Origin: Paracoccus sp. S3-43
GTDB taxonomy: Bacteria; Pseudomonadota; Alphaproteobacteria; Rhodobacterales; Rhodobacteraceae
DNA length: 64,000 bases
Assembly (NCBI RefSeq): GCF_029027965.1
Contig: NZ_CP119082.1
Span: 414,001-478,000 of the forward strand
Reading direction: 5' to 3'
A program made the position numbers and the translations under genes. Below, one piece after another: positions 52,032 to 60,134 of this stretch. The stretch's first letter is position 1; each line of letters starts with the position of its first letter. The notes under the pieces are model-generated. The model was given only the letters and a program-made list of their open reading frames with translations. It was not told the origin of the DNA and ran no database searches.

Positions 52032-52739
52032 GTGAAGGCGCAAGACGTGGCAATCGACGTATCCCAGGTGCGCAACCTGCCCCTGTTCCGGCAAATGGAA
52101 CCGGCGGCCCTGGCGCGCCTGATGGCGCGCGCCACGCCGCGCCGGGTGGCGCAGGGGGGGCTGGTCTTCGAACAGGGGGCCGAGGCGGTCGCGTTCTATC
52201 TGCTGCTGCACGGGCGGCTGAAGGTGACGCAGGTGACGCCCGACGGCCAGCAGGTGATGGTCCGCGTGGTCCATCCGGGCGACCTGTTCGGCTTTGCCCG
52301 CGCGCTGGCCCGGCCCGACTATCCCGGCACCGCGCGCGCCGCCGTCGAATCCATCGTGGTGGGCTGGCCGATGGCCGACTGGGACGCAGTGGTGGAAAAC
52401 AACCCTCGCCTGGCGATCAACGCCATGCAGACCATCGGCCAGCGCCTGGACGAAGCCCATACCCGGCTGCGCGAGATGTCCACCCAGGAGGTCGAGCGCC
52501 GCGTGGCCCATGCCGTCCTGCGCCTGGCCGAAAAGGCCGGCCGGATCGAGCCGGCGGGCACCCGCATCGACTTTCCCATCACCCGCCAGGACATCGCGGA
52601 AATGACCGGCACCACGCTGCACACCGTCTCGCGGCTCTTGTCCTCGTGGGAAAGCCAGGGCCTGGTCGAGGGCGGGCGGCAGAAGCTGACCGTGGTCGAT
52701 ACCGAGGGCCTGGCCCGCATCGCCGACCCCGAGGATTAA
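52032..52739 (+). CDS. nnr: Crp/Fnr-family regulator of denitrification (Nnr type)
   Basis: A 235-aa regulator starting with GTG at 52032 after AAAGGAA. The cyclic-nucleotide-binding-like sensor (FRQMEPAALARLMARATPRR, HPGDLFGFARALARPDYPGT) lacks Fnr-type N-terminal cysteines, so it is not an Fe-S oxygen sensor. The C-terminal helix-turn-helix reads ITRQDIAEMTGTTLHTVSRLLSSW, whose T-VSR helix suits TTG-N8-CAA sites. Position and type point to NO-dependent control of nir and nor genes. Confidence 0.87.
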   Translation: MKAQDVAIDVSQVRNLPLFRQMEPAALARLMARATPRRVAQGGLVFEQGAEAVAFYLLLHGRLKVTQVTPDGQQVMVRVVHPGDLFGFARALARPDYPGTARAAVESIVVGWPMADWDAVVENNPRLAINAMQTIGQRLDEAHTRLREMSTQEVERRVAHAVLRLAEKAGRIEPAGTRIDFPITRQDIAEMTGTTLHTVSRLLSSWESQGLVEGGRQKLTVVDTEGLARIADPED

Positions 52740-52751
52740 ACGGTCCCCTGT

Positions 52752-52765
52752 TTGCGTTTTCGCAA
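52752..52765 (+). promoter_or_regulatory. FNR/Nnr-type palindrome before pseudoazurin
   Basis: TTGCG-TTTT-CGCAA (extended by one T and one A), perfect palindrome, 75 nt upstream of the pseudoazurin ATG. Confidence 0.82.
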
Positions 52766-52840
52766 AGTGCGGCGGGGTGCGGAGGCCTAGATCCCTGATC
52801 AACGGACCGTTCCTGGTCCGCGACTTCAGGAGAAAGACTG

Positions 52841-53290
52841 ATGAAACGCGCCCTCTTCCTTGCCGTCCCGACCCCCGCCCTGGTCCTCGCCCTGGCCCTG
52901 TCCGGCACAGCCTTCGCCGCCGAGCACGAGGTCCACATGCTCAACAAGGGCGAGGCCGGGATGATGGTGTTCGAGCCTGCCTTCGTGAAGGCCGAGCCCG
53001 GCGACGTGATCCACTTCGTCCCCACCGACAAGAGCCACAATGTCGAGGCGATCAAGGAGATCCTGCCCGCGGGCGTCGAGCCGTTCAAAAGCAAGATCAA
53101 CGAGGAATATTCGCTGACCGTGACGGAACCCGGCCTTTACGGTGTCAAGTGCACGCCGCATTTCGCGATGGGCATGGTGGGGCTGATCCAGGTGGGCGAC
53201 GCGCCCGCGAATCTGGACGCCGCCAGGACCGCGAAGATGTCGAAGAAGGCGCGCGAGCGCATGGACGCGGAAATCGCCCAGGTCCAGTGA
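52841..53290 (+). CDS. Pseudoazurin (blue copper electron carrier)
   Basis: Periplasmic cupredoxin of 149 aa that passes electrons to NirK. The signal peptide ends [31 protein letters not shown] is typical. The type 1 copper ligands are His in KSHNVEAI, then Cys, His and Met in [15 protein letters not shown]. Its own FNR-type box and a terminator make it a single unit between two Crp/Fnr regulators. Confidence 0.95.
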   Translation: MKRALFLAVPTPALVLALALSGTAFAAEHEVHMLNKGEAGMMVFEPAFVKAEPGDVIHFVPTDKSHNVEAIKEILPAGVEPFKSKINEEYSLTVTEPGLYGVKCTPHFAMGMVGLIQVGDAPANLDAARTAKMSKKARERMDAEIAQVQ

Positions 53291-53301
53291 CCCCATCATC
53301 C

Positions 53302-53339
53302 GGCGGGGCCGCCCAGGGCTGCCCCGCCTCGTTCTTTTT
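53302..53339 (+). terminator. Terminator after pseudoazurin
   Basis: GGCGGGGC and GCCCCGCC arms followed by TTCTTTTT, 12 nt past the stop and just before the next gene. Confidence 0.82.
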
Positions 53340-53355
53340 CGGAAAGGCCCCGCCC

Positions 53356-54072
53356 ATGAGCATGAAACTGTCTGCTGCCCACCGCCAGATCGCCTGCCAG
53401 TCGCGGCTGTTCTCGACCCTGCCCGCCGACCTGCGCGAGAGGCTGCTGGATGCGGCCCATGGCGTGCATCTGCGGCGTGGGCAGGTGCTGTTCCAGCATG
53501 GCGACAGCGCCGCCGCCATCCATGTCGTCGCCGAGGGCTGGATGAAGCTGTATCGGATCGCCCCCAACGGCGCCGAGGCGGTGGTGGGCGTGATGACCCG
53601 CGGCCAGAGCTTCGGCGAACCGATCGCGCTGCGCCAGGCGGCCTATCCCGTGTCGGCCGAGGCCGTGACCGCCTGCGACCTGATCGCGGTTCCCGCGCAG
53701 GTCTTCCTGACCCTGCTCAAGACCCATCCCGAGGCGGCGATTTCCATCCTGTCGGCGACCTTCATGCACCTGCAGGGCCTGGTCGAACAGATCGAGCAGC
53801 TGAAGGCCCGGTCCGGGGCGCAGCGGGTGGCGGAATTCCTGCTGGAACTGTGCCCCGAGGGCGCGGAAAGCGCGACCGTGGTGCTGCCCTATGACAAGGC
53901 GCTGATCGCCGGGCGGCTGGGCATGAAACCCGAAAGCCTGTCGCGCGCCTTCGCCCGGCTGCGCGAACTGGGCGTGCGCGTGAACCAGTCGAGCGCGGCG
54001 ATATCCTCGGTCTCGCGGTTGCAGGATCTGGCGCTTGCCGATGCCTTCGGGGCGATCAGCCGGGTCATGTGA
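53356..54072 (+). CDS. Second Crp/Fnr-family regulator (Dnr-like)
   Basis: A 238-aa regulator. The effector domain has GQVLFQHGDSAAAIHVVAEG and TRGQSFGEPIALRQAAYPVS; the long helix FMHLQGLVEQIEQLKARSGA is the dimer interface; the HTH region is LPYDKALIAGRLGMKPESLSRAFARL, with E-SLSR as recognition helix, which differs from the regulator at 52032. No Fe-S cysteines are seen. It converges on norF with an 8-nt overlap of stop regions. It probably senses NO or redox through heme, as do Dnr proteins, but this is unproven. Confidence 0.85.
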   Translation: MSMKLSAAHRQIACQSRLFSTLPADLRERLLDAAHGVHLRRGQVLFQHGDSAAAIHVVAEGWMKLYRIAPNGAEAVVGVMTRGQSFGEPIALRQAAYPVSAEAVTACDLIAVPAQVFLTLLKTHPEAAISILSATFMHLQGLVEQIEQLKARSGAQRVAEFLLELCPEGAESATVVLPYDKALIAGRLGMKPESLSRAFARLRELGVRVNQSSAAISSVSRLQDLALADAFGAISRVM

Positions 54073-54310
54073 AGGCCAGCGCGGCCAGTCCCCAGATCAC
54101 CGCCATCCACAGGGCCAGCGGCACCGTCAGCGCCGCCAGCCAGCCCGGCGCGTCGCGCAGGTGCAGGAACCCGCCCAGGATCGCGCGAGCCTTGAACCAG
54201 GCGACCGCCAGCAGCCCGGCCATCGCCGCCGGTCCCGGCAGCGGCGCCAGGGCCAGGGTCGCCGCCGTCAGCCCGATCAGGATCAGCCAGGTCCGGGTCG
54301 GCGCGCTCAT
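54065..54310 (-). CDS. norF: NorF, small membrane protein of the NO reductase operon
   Basis: An 81-aa protein with about three hydrophobic segments (TWLILIGLTAATLALAPL, AAMAGLLAVAWFKARAILGG and LAALTVPLALWMAVIWGLA), resembling cytochrome oxidase subunit IV-like NorF. Its ATG overlaps the norE stop by 4 nt. It is needed with NorE for full NO reductase activity in Paracoccus, according to published work on the family. Last gene of norCBQDEF. Confidence 0.88.
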   Translation of the reverse strand: MSAPTRTWLILIGLTAATLALAPLPGPAAMAGLLAVAWFKARAILGGFLHLRDAPGWLAALTVPLALWMAVIWGLAALAFT

Positions 54311-54852
54311 GATGCGTGGCCCATCAGATAGATCGGCGGCAGGATCATCACCCAGACCAGATCGACCATGTGCCAGAACATCGCCCCCGCCTGCACGGCG
54401 TCCGGCCGGGCGCGGATCGCGACCAGGCCCAGCACGGCGATGCCGGCGATCACATGGGCGGCGTGAAAGCCGGTCAGCAGGAAATAGAAGGTGAAGAAGG
54501 GATGGCTGTCCATCCCCGCCCCGGCCGTCAGGTCGCGCGAATATTCCAGCGCCTTGATCGCCAGGAACACCACCCCGCCCAGTGCGGCGGGCAGCAGCGC
54601 CAGCCGCGCCGCGCGCCTGTTGCCCGCGGCGGCCGCCCGTTCGGCGCGGGCCGCGAACAGGCCCGAGGTGACCAGCACCACCGTGTTCAGCGCCGCCATC
54701 CGCCCGTCCAGCATCCCCCGCGCGGCGGCGAAACCGGACGGATCGGTCAGCTGCATCGCCATCATCGCCGTGATGCCCGCCGCGAAGACCAGCAGTTCCG
54801 ACCCGATCAGGATCCACATGATCAGCTCGCCGGGCAGATCGTCGATGTCCAT
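54307..54852 (-). CDS. norE: NorE, cytochrome c oxidase subunit III-like protein
   Basis: A 181-aa membrane protein of the heme-copper oxidase subunit III family: PGELIMWILIGSELLVFAAG, FTFYFLLTGFHAAHVIAGIA (the FxxTGFHxxHV motif) and FWHMVDLVWVMILPPIYLMG. It starts with TGATG overlap from norD and runs into norF. It has fewer helices than oxidase subunit III and acts as an accessory to NorCB. Confidence 0.93.
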   Translation of the reverse strand: MDIDDLPGELIMWILIGSELLVFAAGITAMMAMQLTDPSGFAAARGMLDGRMAALNTVVLVTSGLFAARAERAAAAGNRRAARLALLPAALGGVVFLAIKALEYSRDLTAGAGMDSHPFFTFYFLLTGFHAAHVIAGIAVLGLVAIRARPDAVQAGAMFWHMVDLVWVMILPPIYLMGHAS

Positions 54853-56774
54853 CACATCACCAACTGGCGATAGATGTCCGGCAGCGCGGTCGTCAGCCGG
54901 TCGGGATCGCGGATCACCGAGAATCCGCCCTGTCCGAAGATGCGGGGGAACCAGCTTTGCGCGCCCTTGTCGATGGTGATGCCGAAGACCGCGTGCCCGG
55001 CCCGGCGCGCCTCGCGCACGGCCATGGCGCTGTCCTCGATGCCGTGGCGGCCCTCGTAATGGTCCAGATCGTTGGGCTTGCCGTCGGTGATGACGATCAT
55101 CAGCCGCCGCGACCGGCCTTCGGCGGCCAGCCCGGCCGAGGCGTGGCGGATTGCCGTGCCCAGCCGGGTATAGAAGCCGGGGCGCAGGGCGTGGATGCGC
55201 GCCTCGACGGTTCGGCCCATGGGTTCGGCGAAGGACTTGCAGTCGTGGATCCACACCCGGTCGCGTTTCAGCGACGAGAACCCCTGGACCGCGAATCGGT
55301 CGCCGCAGGCGTCCAGCCCCCAGGCCAGCGCGGTCAGAGCCTCGCGCGCGATGTCGATGACCGGGCGGCCGGTGACGGCGCTTTCCGTCGACCGCGATAC
55401 GTCCAGCAGGATCGACACCGCGAGGTCGCGGTTTTCGGGCCGGGCCTGTTGCCAGATGCGGTCGCTGCCCCGGCCGGTGGCGCGCAGGTCGGTGACAGAG
55501 CGCAGCGCGGCGTCCAGATCCAGATCATCGCCGTCGGGCTGGGCGTGGCGGATCAGCCTGGCCGGGCGCAGCGCCTGGAACTGGCGCTTTACCGCCTCGA
55601 TCCGGCGGCGGGCGGCGGGGTCGGTCACGCCCGCGTAATCGGGCGCGGGTTCGACTGGCGCGGCCAGCACGCGGCAATGATCCGGCATCCAGACGCCGCC
55701 GCGCGCGTCCCATTCGGGATAGGTGAAGCGGCCGGCGATGCGTTCGCGGTCCACGTCCTCGGGCGCGAGGTCCAGATGCAGCTTCAGCTTGGTCGCCGGG
55801 GCCTTGCTGATCTGGCCCAGCACGATTTCCTCGTGGTCGTTCGCGGCCTTCTTGGCGTTGTCCAGGTCGTCGTCCTCGACCCGGCGGTTGATGTTCAGCA
55901 TCTCGGCCCAGGTCAGCATCGCCTCGAATTTATACAGGATGATGCTGTCCTTGCGCTCGGCCTGGTCGGCCTTGAGCCGCCGGGTCTTGCGGGCGGTGCC
56001 GTCGCCCGATTCCTCGGGGGTGCCGTCGGTGGGGGCGGTCGCGACCTCGTCGGGGACGCCACGGCCCAGGCCGCGCAGGTCGGGCCACATCGGCACCGGC
56101 AGGACGGGGCGATAGCCGCGCGGCGCGGCCCAATGGGCGGGCGGATGGGCGTAATCGCGCAGCAGGCCGGATTCCGGCGGCGTCGGATCGCCCAGCAGGT
56201 GACGCACCAGCCCCTCGACGGCGGCCTCGGTCCCGCGCAGGGCGGGACGCTGGCGCAGCGCCAGATGGGCGGCGCACAGCCGCTGCCACGTCCTGCGCAG
56301 GCCCGGCGCGGCCTCAAGCGTGGCGCGGGTCATGGCGACGCCCGAGGCGATCGCGGCCAGATCGGCGCGCAGCGGGTCGGGTTCGGCGGCAAAGGCGGGC
56401 GCATGGGCGGAGGCAGCGGCCAGCCACAGATAAAGCGCTTCGTTCTCGGCCCGGTCGGGAAAGACGCCCAGTTCGACGGGCAGGCGCAACGCCTCTCCGT
56501 CGAAGCTGGCGCGGGCGACATGTTCGGCGTCGAAGGCCAGCTTGCGGCGCCAGGACATGCGGTGGCGGCTGGATTGCAGCGCCACGGGCTTCAATTCGAC
56601 ATCGGCATCGCCCCCCAGACCCCGGAACAGCACGGCGATCCGGCCGCGCATCTCGTCGAAGCGCACGGCGGCGTCGGGGAAATGCTGCGGCGGATCCAGG
56701 CGCGAGGCCAGCAGGTGCCACAGCTTGCCGACCGTTTCCTCGGGTTCCCAGGGGGCGATGTCCAGATGGGCCAT
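54852..56774 (-). CDS. norD: NorD, VWA-domain NO reductase activation protein
   Basis: A 640-aa cytoplasmic protein working with NorQ in maturing NorCB. The C-terminal von Willebrand A domain carries the MIDAS motif in SILLDVSRSTESAV (DxSxS) and MIVITDGKPNDLDHYEGRHG. An acidic/basic middle part includes GRGVPDEVATAPTDGTPEES. The ATG at 56774 lies 4 nt after the norQ stop. Length matches known NorD proteins. Confidence 0.94.
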   Translation of the reverse strand: MAHLDIAPWEPEETVGKLWHLLASRLDPPQHFPDAAVRFDEMRGRIAVLFRGLGGDADVELKPVALQSSRHRMSWRRKLAFDAEHVARASFDGEALRLPVELGVFPDRAENEALYLWLAAASAHAPAFAAEPDPLRADLAAIASGVAMTRATLEAAPGLRRTWQRLCAAHLALRQRPALRGTEAAVEGLVRHLLGDPTPPESGLLRDYAHPPAHWAAPRGYRPVLPVPMWPDLRGLGRGVPDEVATAPTDGTPEESGDGTARKTRRLKADQAERKDSIILYKFEAMLTWAEMLNINRRVEDDDLDNAKKAANDHEEIVLGQISKAPATKLKLHLDLAPEDVDRERIAGRFTYPEWDARGGVWMPDHCRVLAAPVEPAPDYAGVTDPAARRRIEAVKRQFQALRPARLIRHAQPDGDDLDLDAALRSVTDLRATGRGSDRIWQQARPENRDLAVSILLDVSRSTESAVTGRPVIDIAREALTALAWGLDACGDRFAVQGFSSLKRDRVWIHDCKSFAEPMGRTVEARIHALRPGFYTRLGTAIRHASAGLAAEGRSRRLMIVITDGKPNDLDHYEGRHGIEDSAMAVREARRAGHAVFGITIDKGAQSWFPRIFGQGGFSVIRDPDRLTTALPDIYRQLVM

Positions 56775-56778
56775 CGTC

Positions 56779-57582
56779 TTAACCCAGCACCGCGACGACC
56801 AGATCCTGCAAGCCCTTGCGGATGTCGGCATCGTCGGTCAGCGGCTCGATCAGGGCGGCGCGGATGGCGCGGTCCATGTCCATGCCGCCCGCGATCAGGG
56901 TCGCCGCATAGACCACCAGGCGGGTGGAGACGCCTTCCTCCAGATCCTGGCCCTTCAGCCCGCGCAGCTTGCCCGCCAGCCGCACCAGCAGCGACACGCG
57001 ATCCTGGTCCAGCCCGCTTTCGCGCGCCACCACGGGAATTTCGTGTTCGGGACGCGGAAAGGTGAATTCGACCGACAGGAAGCGTTGCCGGGTGGAGGGT
57101 TTCAGCGTCTTCATGATGTTCTGATAGCCGGGGTTATAGCTGGCGACCAGCATGAAGCCCGGCGCGGCGTGGAGTTCCTCGCCCGTGCGGTCGATGGGCA
57201 GGATGCGGCGGTCGTCGGTCAGCGGGTGCAGGACCACGGCCACGTCCTTCCTGGCCTCGACCACCTCGTCCAGATAGCAGATCGCGCCTTCGCGCACGGC
57301 GCGGGTCAGCGGGCCGTCGACCCAGACGGTCTCGCCGCCCTTCAGCAGATAGCGCCCGATCAGATCCGCCGCCGACAGGTCGTCGTGGCAGGCGACCGTA
57401 TACAGCCGCCGCCCCAGCCGCGCCGCCATATGCGCGACGAAGCGGGTCTTGCCGCAGCCGGTCGGGCCTTTCAGCAGCAGGGGCAGGTCTTTGGCATGGG
57501 CGGCGGCGAAGATGTCGCATTCGTCGCCCTGGGGCAGGTAGAAGGGGGCGTCGGCCCCCTTCAGGGTGAATGTTCCGTCCAT
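56779..57582 (-). CDS. norQ: NorQ, MoxR-type AAA+ ATPase
   Basis: A 267-aa AAA+ chaperone. LLLKGPTGCGKTRFVAHMA is Walker A, AICYLDEVVEARKD Walker B, and FMLVASYNPGYQNIMKTLK the sensor region; STRQRFLSVEF contains the arginine finger area. With NorD it is thought to insert the non-heme iron of NorB. It begins 4 nt after norB. Confidence 0.95.
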   Translation of the reverse strand: MDGTFTLKGADAPFYLPQGDECDIFAAAHAKDLPLLLKGPTGCGKTRFVAHMAARLGRRLYTVACHDDLSAADLIGRYLLKGGETVWVDGPLTRAVREGAICYLDEVVEARKDVAVVLHPLTDDRRILPIDRTGEELHAAPGFMLVASYNPGYQNIMKTLKPSTRQRFLSVEFTFPRPEHEIPVVARESGLDQDRVSLLVRLAGKLRGLKGQDLEEGVSTRLVVYAATLIAGGMDMDRAIRAALIEPLTDDADIRKGLQDLVVAVLG

Positions 57583-57586
57583 TGCT

Positions 57587-58984
57587 TCACTCCGCCGGGA
57601 TGTTGTCGGGGTTGTGGGCCAGGCGGTCGCGTTCGACCGGGCCGGGGCGGACCATTTCGCGGCGCGGCATCAGCAGCGAATAGATCAGCAGATAGGCTCC
57701 GACGACCACCGCGGCCCCGGCGCCCAGGCGCATCCAGTAGAACAGGACGATCTGGTCCTGAACCTCCATGTAGTATTGTCCCAGGACACGTTGCAGATGG
57801 GTTTGCAGCGTGCCCGCGAAGGTCAGCACGAAGGTCATGAACAGCATCCCGCCCGACATCAGCCAGAAGGCCGCCATGTTCAGCACCTGGTTATAGGGAT
57901 CGCGCCTGCGCAGGATCGGCAGGGCATAGGTGAACAGCGCCAGGTTGAGGCAGACATAGGCGCCATAGAAGGCCAGGTGCCCGTGGGCGGCGGTGACCTG
58001 CGTGCCGTGGGTGTAATAGTTCACCCCGTGCAGCGTGTGCAGGAACCCCCAGACGCCCGCGCCGAAGAAGGCCAGCACCGAACAGCCCAGGCTCCACAGC
58101 AGGGCGGCCTTGTTCGGATGGTCGCGCCGCCCCTTCCAGACCATCACGAAGGCGAAGGCCATCATGGCGAAGAACGGCACCACCTCGAAGGACGAGAAGA
58201 TCGAGCCGATCCACTGCCAGTAAGCGGGCAGCCCGATCCAGTAATAATGGTGCCCGGTCCCGAGGATGCCGGAAAACAGCGCGGTCGCGACGATGACATA
58301 CAGCCATTTTTCAACGACCTCGCGGTCGACGCCGGTCAGCTTCAGCATCAGGAAGCCCAGGATCGACGCCATGATCAGTTCCCAGACGCCCTCGACCCAC
58401 AGGTGGACGACGTTCCACCAGTATTGCTTGTCCAGCCCCAGGTTGTCGGGGTTGTAGAACGAGAACAGGAACAGCAGCGCCAGGCCCCACAGCCCGATCA
58501 GCAGGATCGAGCTGATGACCGTCTTGCGGCCCTTCAGCACCGTCATGGTGACGTTCCACAGGAAGATCAGCGCGGCGACGACGATGCCCGCCTTGACCCA
58601 CATCGGCTGTTCCAGGAACTCGCGGCCCTGGCGGCCCAGCAGGAAGTGGTTCGAGAACAGGTCGAAGAAATAGGTGAACACCACGCCCACCGTGCCGATC
58701 ACCAGGATCGCCAACTGGATATAGGCGGCCTTGACCGAATGGATCTCCCGCTCGGCTTCCTCGGGGATCAGGAAATAGGCGGCGCCGAAGAAGCCGGTCA
58801 GCAGCCAGACGATCAACGCGTTGGTGTGCAGCATCCGGCCGATGCTGAAGGGCATGATTTCCGACAGGAAGTTCGGATTGACATAGATATAGCCGATGAT
58901 GAGGCCCATCGTCACCTGGACGGCGAACAGGGTCAGCGCGACATAGATATAGGCCAGCGCGATTCGTTGTGACTGATATTTCAT
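57587..58984 (-). CDS. norB: NorB, nitric oxide reductase catalytic subunit
   Basis: A 465-aa membrane protein of the heme-copper oxidase superfamily reducing two NO to N2O. Heme and iron ligands are in GRMLHTNALIVWLLTGFFGA, TGHHYYWIGLPAYWQWIGSI, HGVNYYTHGTQVTAAHGHLA and the glutamates NorB uses near EVVPFFAMMAFAF. About 12 helices. It starts 14 nt after norC. Cytochrome-c-dependent type (cNor), because norC is present and there is no N-terminal extension. Confidence 0.97.
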   Translation of the reverse strand: MKYQSQRIALAYIYVALTLFAVQVTMGLIIGYIYVNPNFLSEIMPFSIGRMLHTNALIVWLLTGFFGAAYFLIPEEAEREIHSVKAAYIQLAILVIGTVGVVFTYFFDLFSNHFLLGRQGREFLEQPMWVKAGIVVAALIFLWNVTMTVLKGRKTVISSILLIGLWGLALLFLFSFYNPDNLGLDKQYWWNVVHLWVEGVWELIMASILGFLMLKLTGVDREVVEKWLYVIVATALFSGILGTGHHYYWIGLPAYWQWIGSIFSSFEVVPFFAMMAFAFVMVWKGRRDHPNKAALLWSLGCSVLAFFGAGVWGFLHTLHGVNYYTHGTQVTAAHGHLAFYGAYVCLNLALFTYALPILRRRDPYNQVLNMAAFWLMSGGMLFMTFVLTFAGTLQTHLQRVLGQYYMEVQDQIVLFYWMRLGAGAAVVVGAYLLIYSLLMPRREMVRPGPVERDRLAHNPDNIPAE

Positions 58985-58998
58985 GATTTCTCTCCCGC

Positions 58999-59451
58999 TC
59001 AACCGGCGTCGTTCGGCGGCCAGTTCTGCGTCTTGATCTTGCTGGTCCACAGCAGGAAGTCGGACAGGCCGCGGATGTCCTCGTCTTCCAGGTTGAACTG
59101 CGGCATCTGGCGGCGGCCCTCGATGCCGGACGGCTGCGCTTCCATCCAGGCCTTCAGCGTCTCGAAGGCGGCTTCGGGATCGTCCTGAACGCCCCAGCGG
59201 ACCATGACATTGCCGACCTCGGGCGCGAAATAGGCGCCTTCGCCCAGGATCGAATGGCAGTTCACGCAGGCCTTGGATTCCCAGACATGCTTGCCGTGGA
59301 CCACGCTTTCGGTCAGCGTTTCCTTGTCGGTCGAGACGTTGACGATATACCAGTGGCCGTGAATGAACAGGCCGATGAAGATGAGGATAAAGAACAGCGA
59401 CCCGCCGTAAAAGATATTCCGGGCCATGCTCTTTGTCAGGACTTCGCGCAT
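58999..59451 (-). CDS. norC: NorC, cytochrome c subunit of NO reductase
   Basis: A 150-aa membrane-anchored cytochrome: anchor MARNIFYGGSLFFILIFIGL, heme c motif SKACVNCHSILGEGAYFAPE (CxxCH) and axial Met probably in GRRQMPQFNL. The ATG at 59451 matches the family N-terminus; an in-frame ATG at 59490 is less likely. First gene of norCBQDEF; the FNR-type box at 59514-59527 lies 63 nt upstream and serves the divergent small gene too. Confidence 0.96.
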   Translation of the reverse strand: MREVLTKSMARNIFYGGSLFFILIFIGLFIHGHWYIVNVSTDKETLTESVVHGKHVWESKACVNCHSILGEGAYFAPEVGNVMVRWGVQDDPEAAFETLKAWMEAQPSGIEGRRQMPQFNLEDEDIRGLSDFLLWTSKIKTQNWPPNDAG

Positions 59452-59513
59452 GGCGAGGATCTCCCGATAGTGTTGCGATGGCTGCACCATCGTCGCTTGG
59501 GGCGGGGCGGTCC

Positions 59514-59527
59514 TTGTCCAAAGTCAA
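59514..59527. promoter_or_regulatory. FNR/Nnr-type box between norC and the NnrT-like gene
   Basis: TTGTC-CAAA-GTCAA on the plus strand (TTGAC-TTTG-GACAA on the minus), an imperfect palindrome 63 nt before norC and 57 nt before the divergent gene, a symmetrical position for shared control. Confidence 0.65.
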
Positions 59528-59583
59528 AGAAGCCGCATTAAAACCGTGCAGGATGGGCACGGGGCGACGAAAGGGAAACGACC

Positions 59584-59808
59584 ATGGACGATCGCTGGCC
59601 GGTCTGGAAACTTGCGCTGCTGCTCTATGTCTTCGCGGCGGGGGCGGTGGCGATCAACCTGTTCATGCTGGGGCTGCTGGGCCAGGCCGTCGGCCTGCCC
59701 GCGCTGTCGCCCGAGGCGTCGGTCCTTGCCGCGATCCCGCTGGGGATCCCCGCCGCCTGGGCGTCGGGGATGTGGGCGCGCCGGCTGATGGATCAGGCGA
59801 CGTCCTGA
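59584..59808 (+). CDS. Small two-helix membrane protein, NnrT-like
   Basis: A 74-aa protein with two hydrophobic segments (LALLLYVFAAGAVAINLFML and ASVLAAIPLGIPAAWASGMW) and a charged end (RRLMDQATS). It diverges from norC with an FNR-type box between them. I recall similar short proteins annotated as NnrT in Rhodobacteraceae, but this rests on memory of the sequence type. A role in NO respiration is inferred from position. Confidence 0.6.
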   Translation: MDDRWPVWKLALLLYVFAAGAVAINLFMLGLLGQAVGLPALSPEASVLAAIPLGIPAAWASGMWARRLMDQATS

Positions 59809-60134
59809 CGCGCCGGAAGCCTCGTCAACCGGCGCCTGCGGCCTTCGCGGCGTCCCTTTCGATGACGCTCTCCACCTGTGGCGCGGCGACGAAGCGCCAT
59901 GCCCTTTTCGGCCCCGGTGGTCCGATGCACCTCGCCCTGGGTGCCGAAGGGCCTGCGAAGAAGACGGCTCATCGGGCGGCTCCTGCTTTGGACCTCAAAT
60001 ATCCTGGGTGTCCGGGGGCTGGCCCCCGGCCTTCGCCGTCGTCAGGCGGCTGCCGCCCGGTGCAGTTGTCCTGCAGGGCCGGGAACGCGGCGGGTGATCG
60101 CCAGCGGGCCAAGGGGCTGGTCGGCGGCATGGGT
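59809..60134. other. 326-nt stretch without a supported gene
   Basis: Between the NnrT-like gene and the end of the GH13 gene. A short, arginine-rich minus-strand open frame (59817-59973) has no recognisable motif and I do not call it. GGGGGCTGG-CCCCCGG near 60015-60030 could form a GC hairpin after the GH13 gene. Confidence 0.5.

Noticed and set aside
59817..59973. Short arginine-rich open frame on the minus strand
   Set aside because: No motif, no ribosome site and composition typical of a random GC-rich frame.
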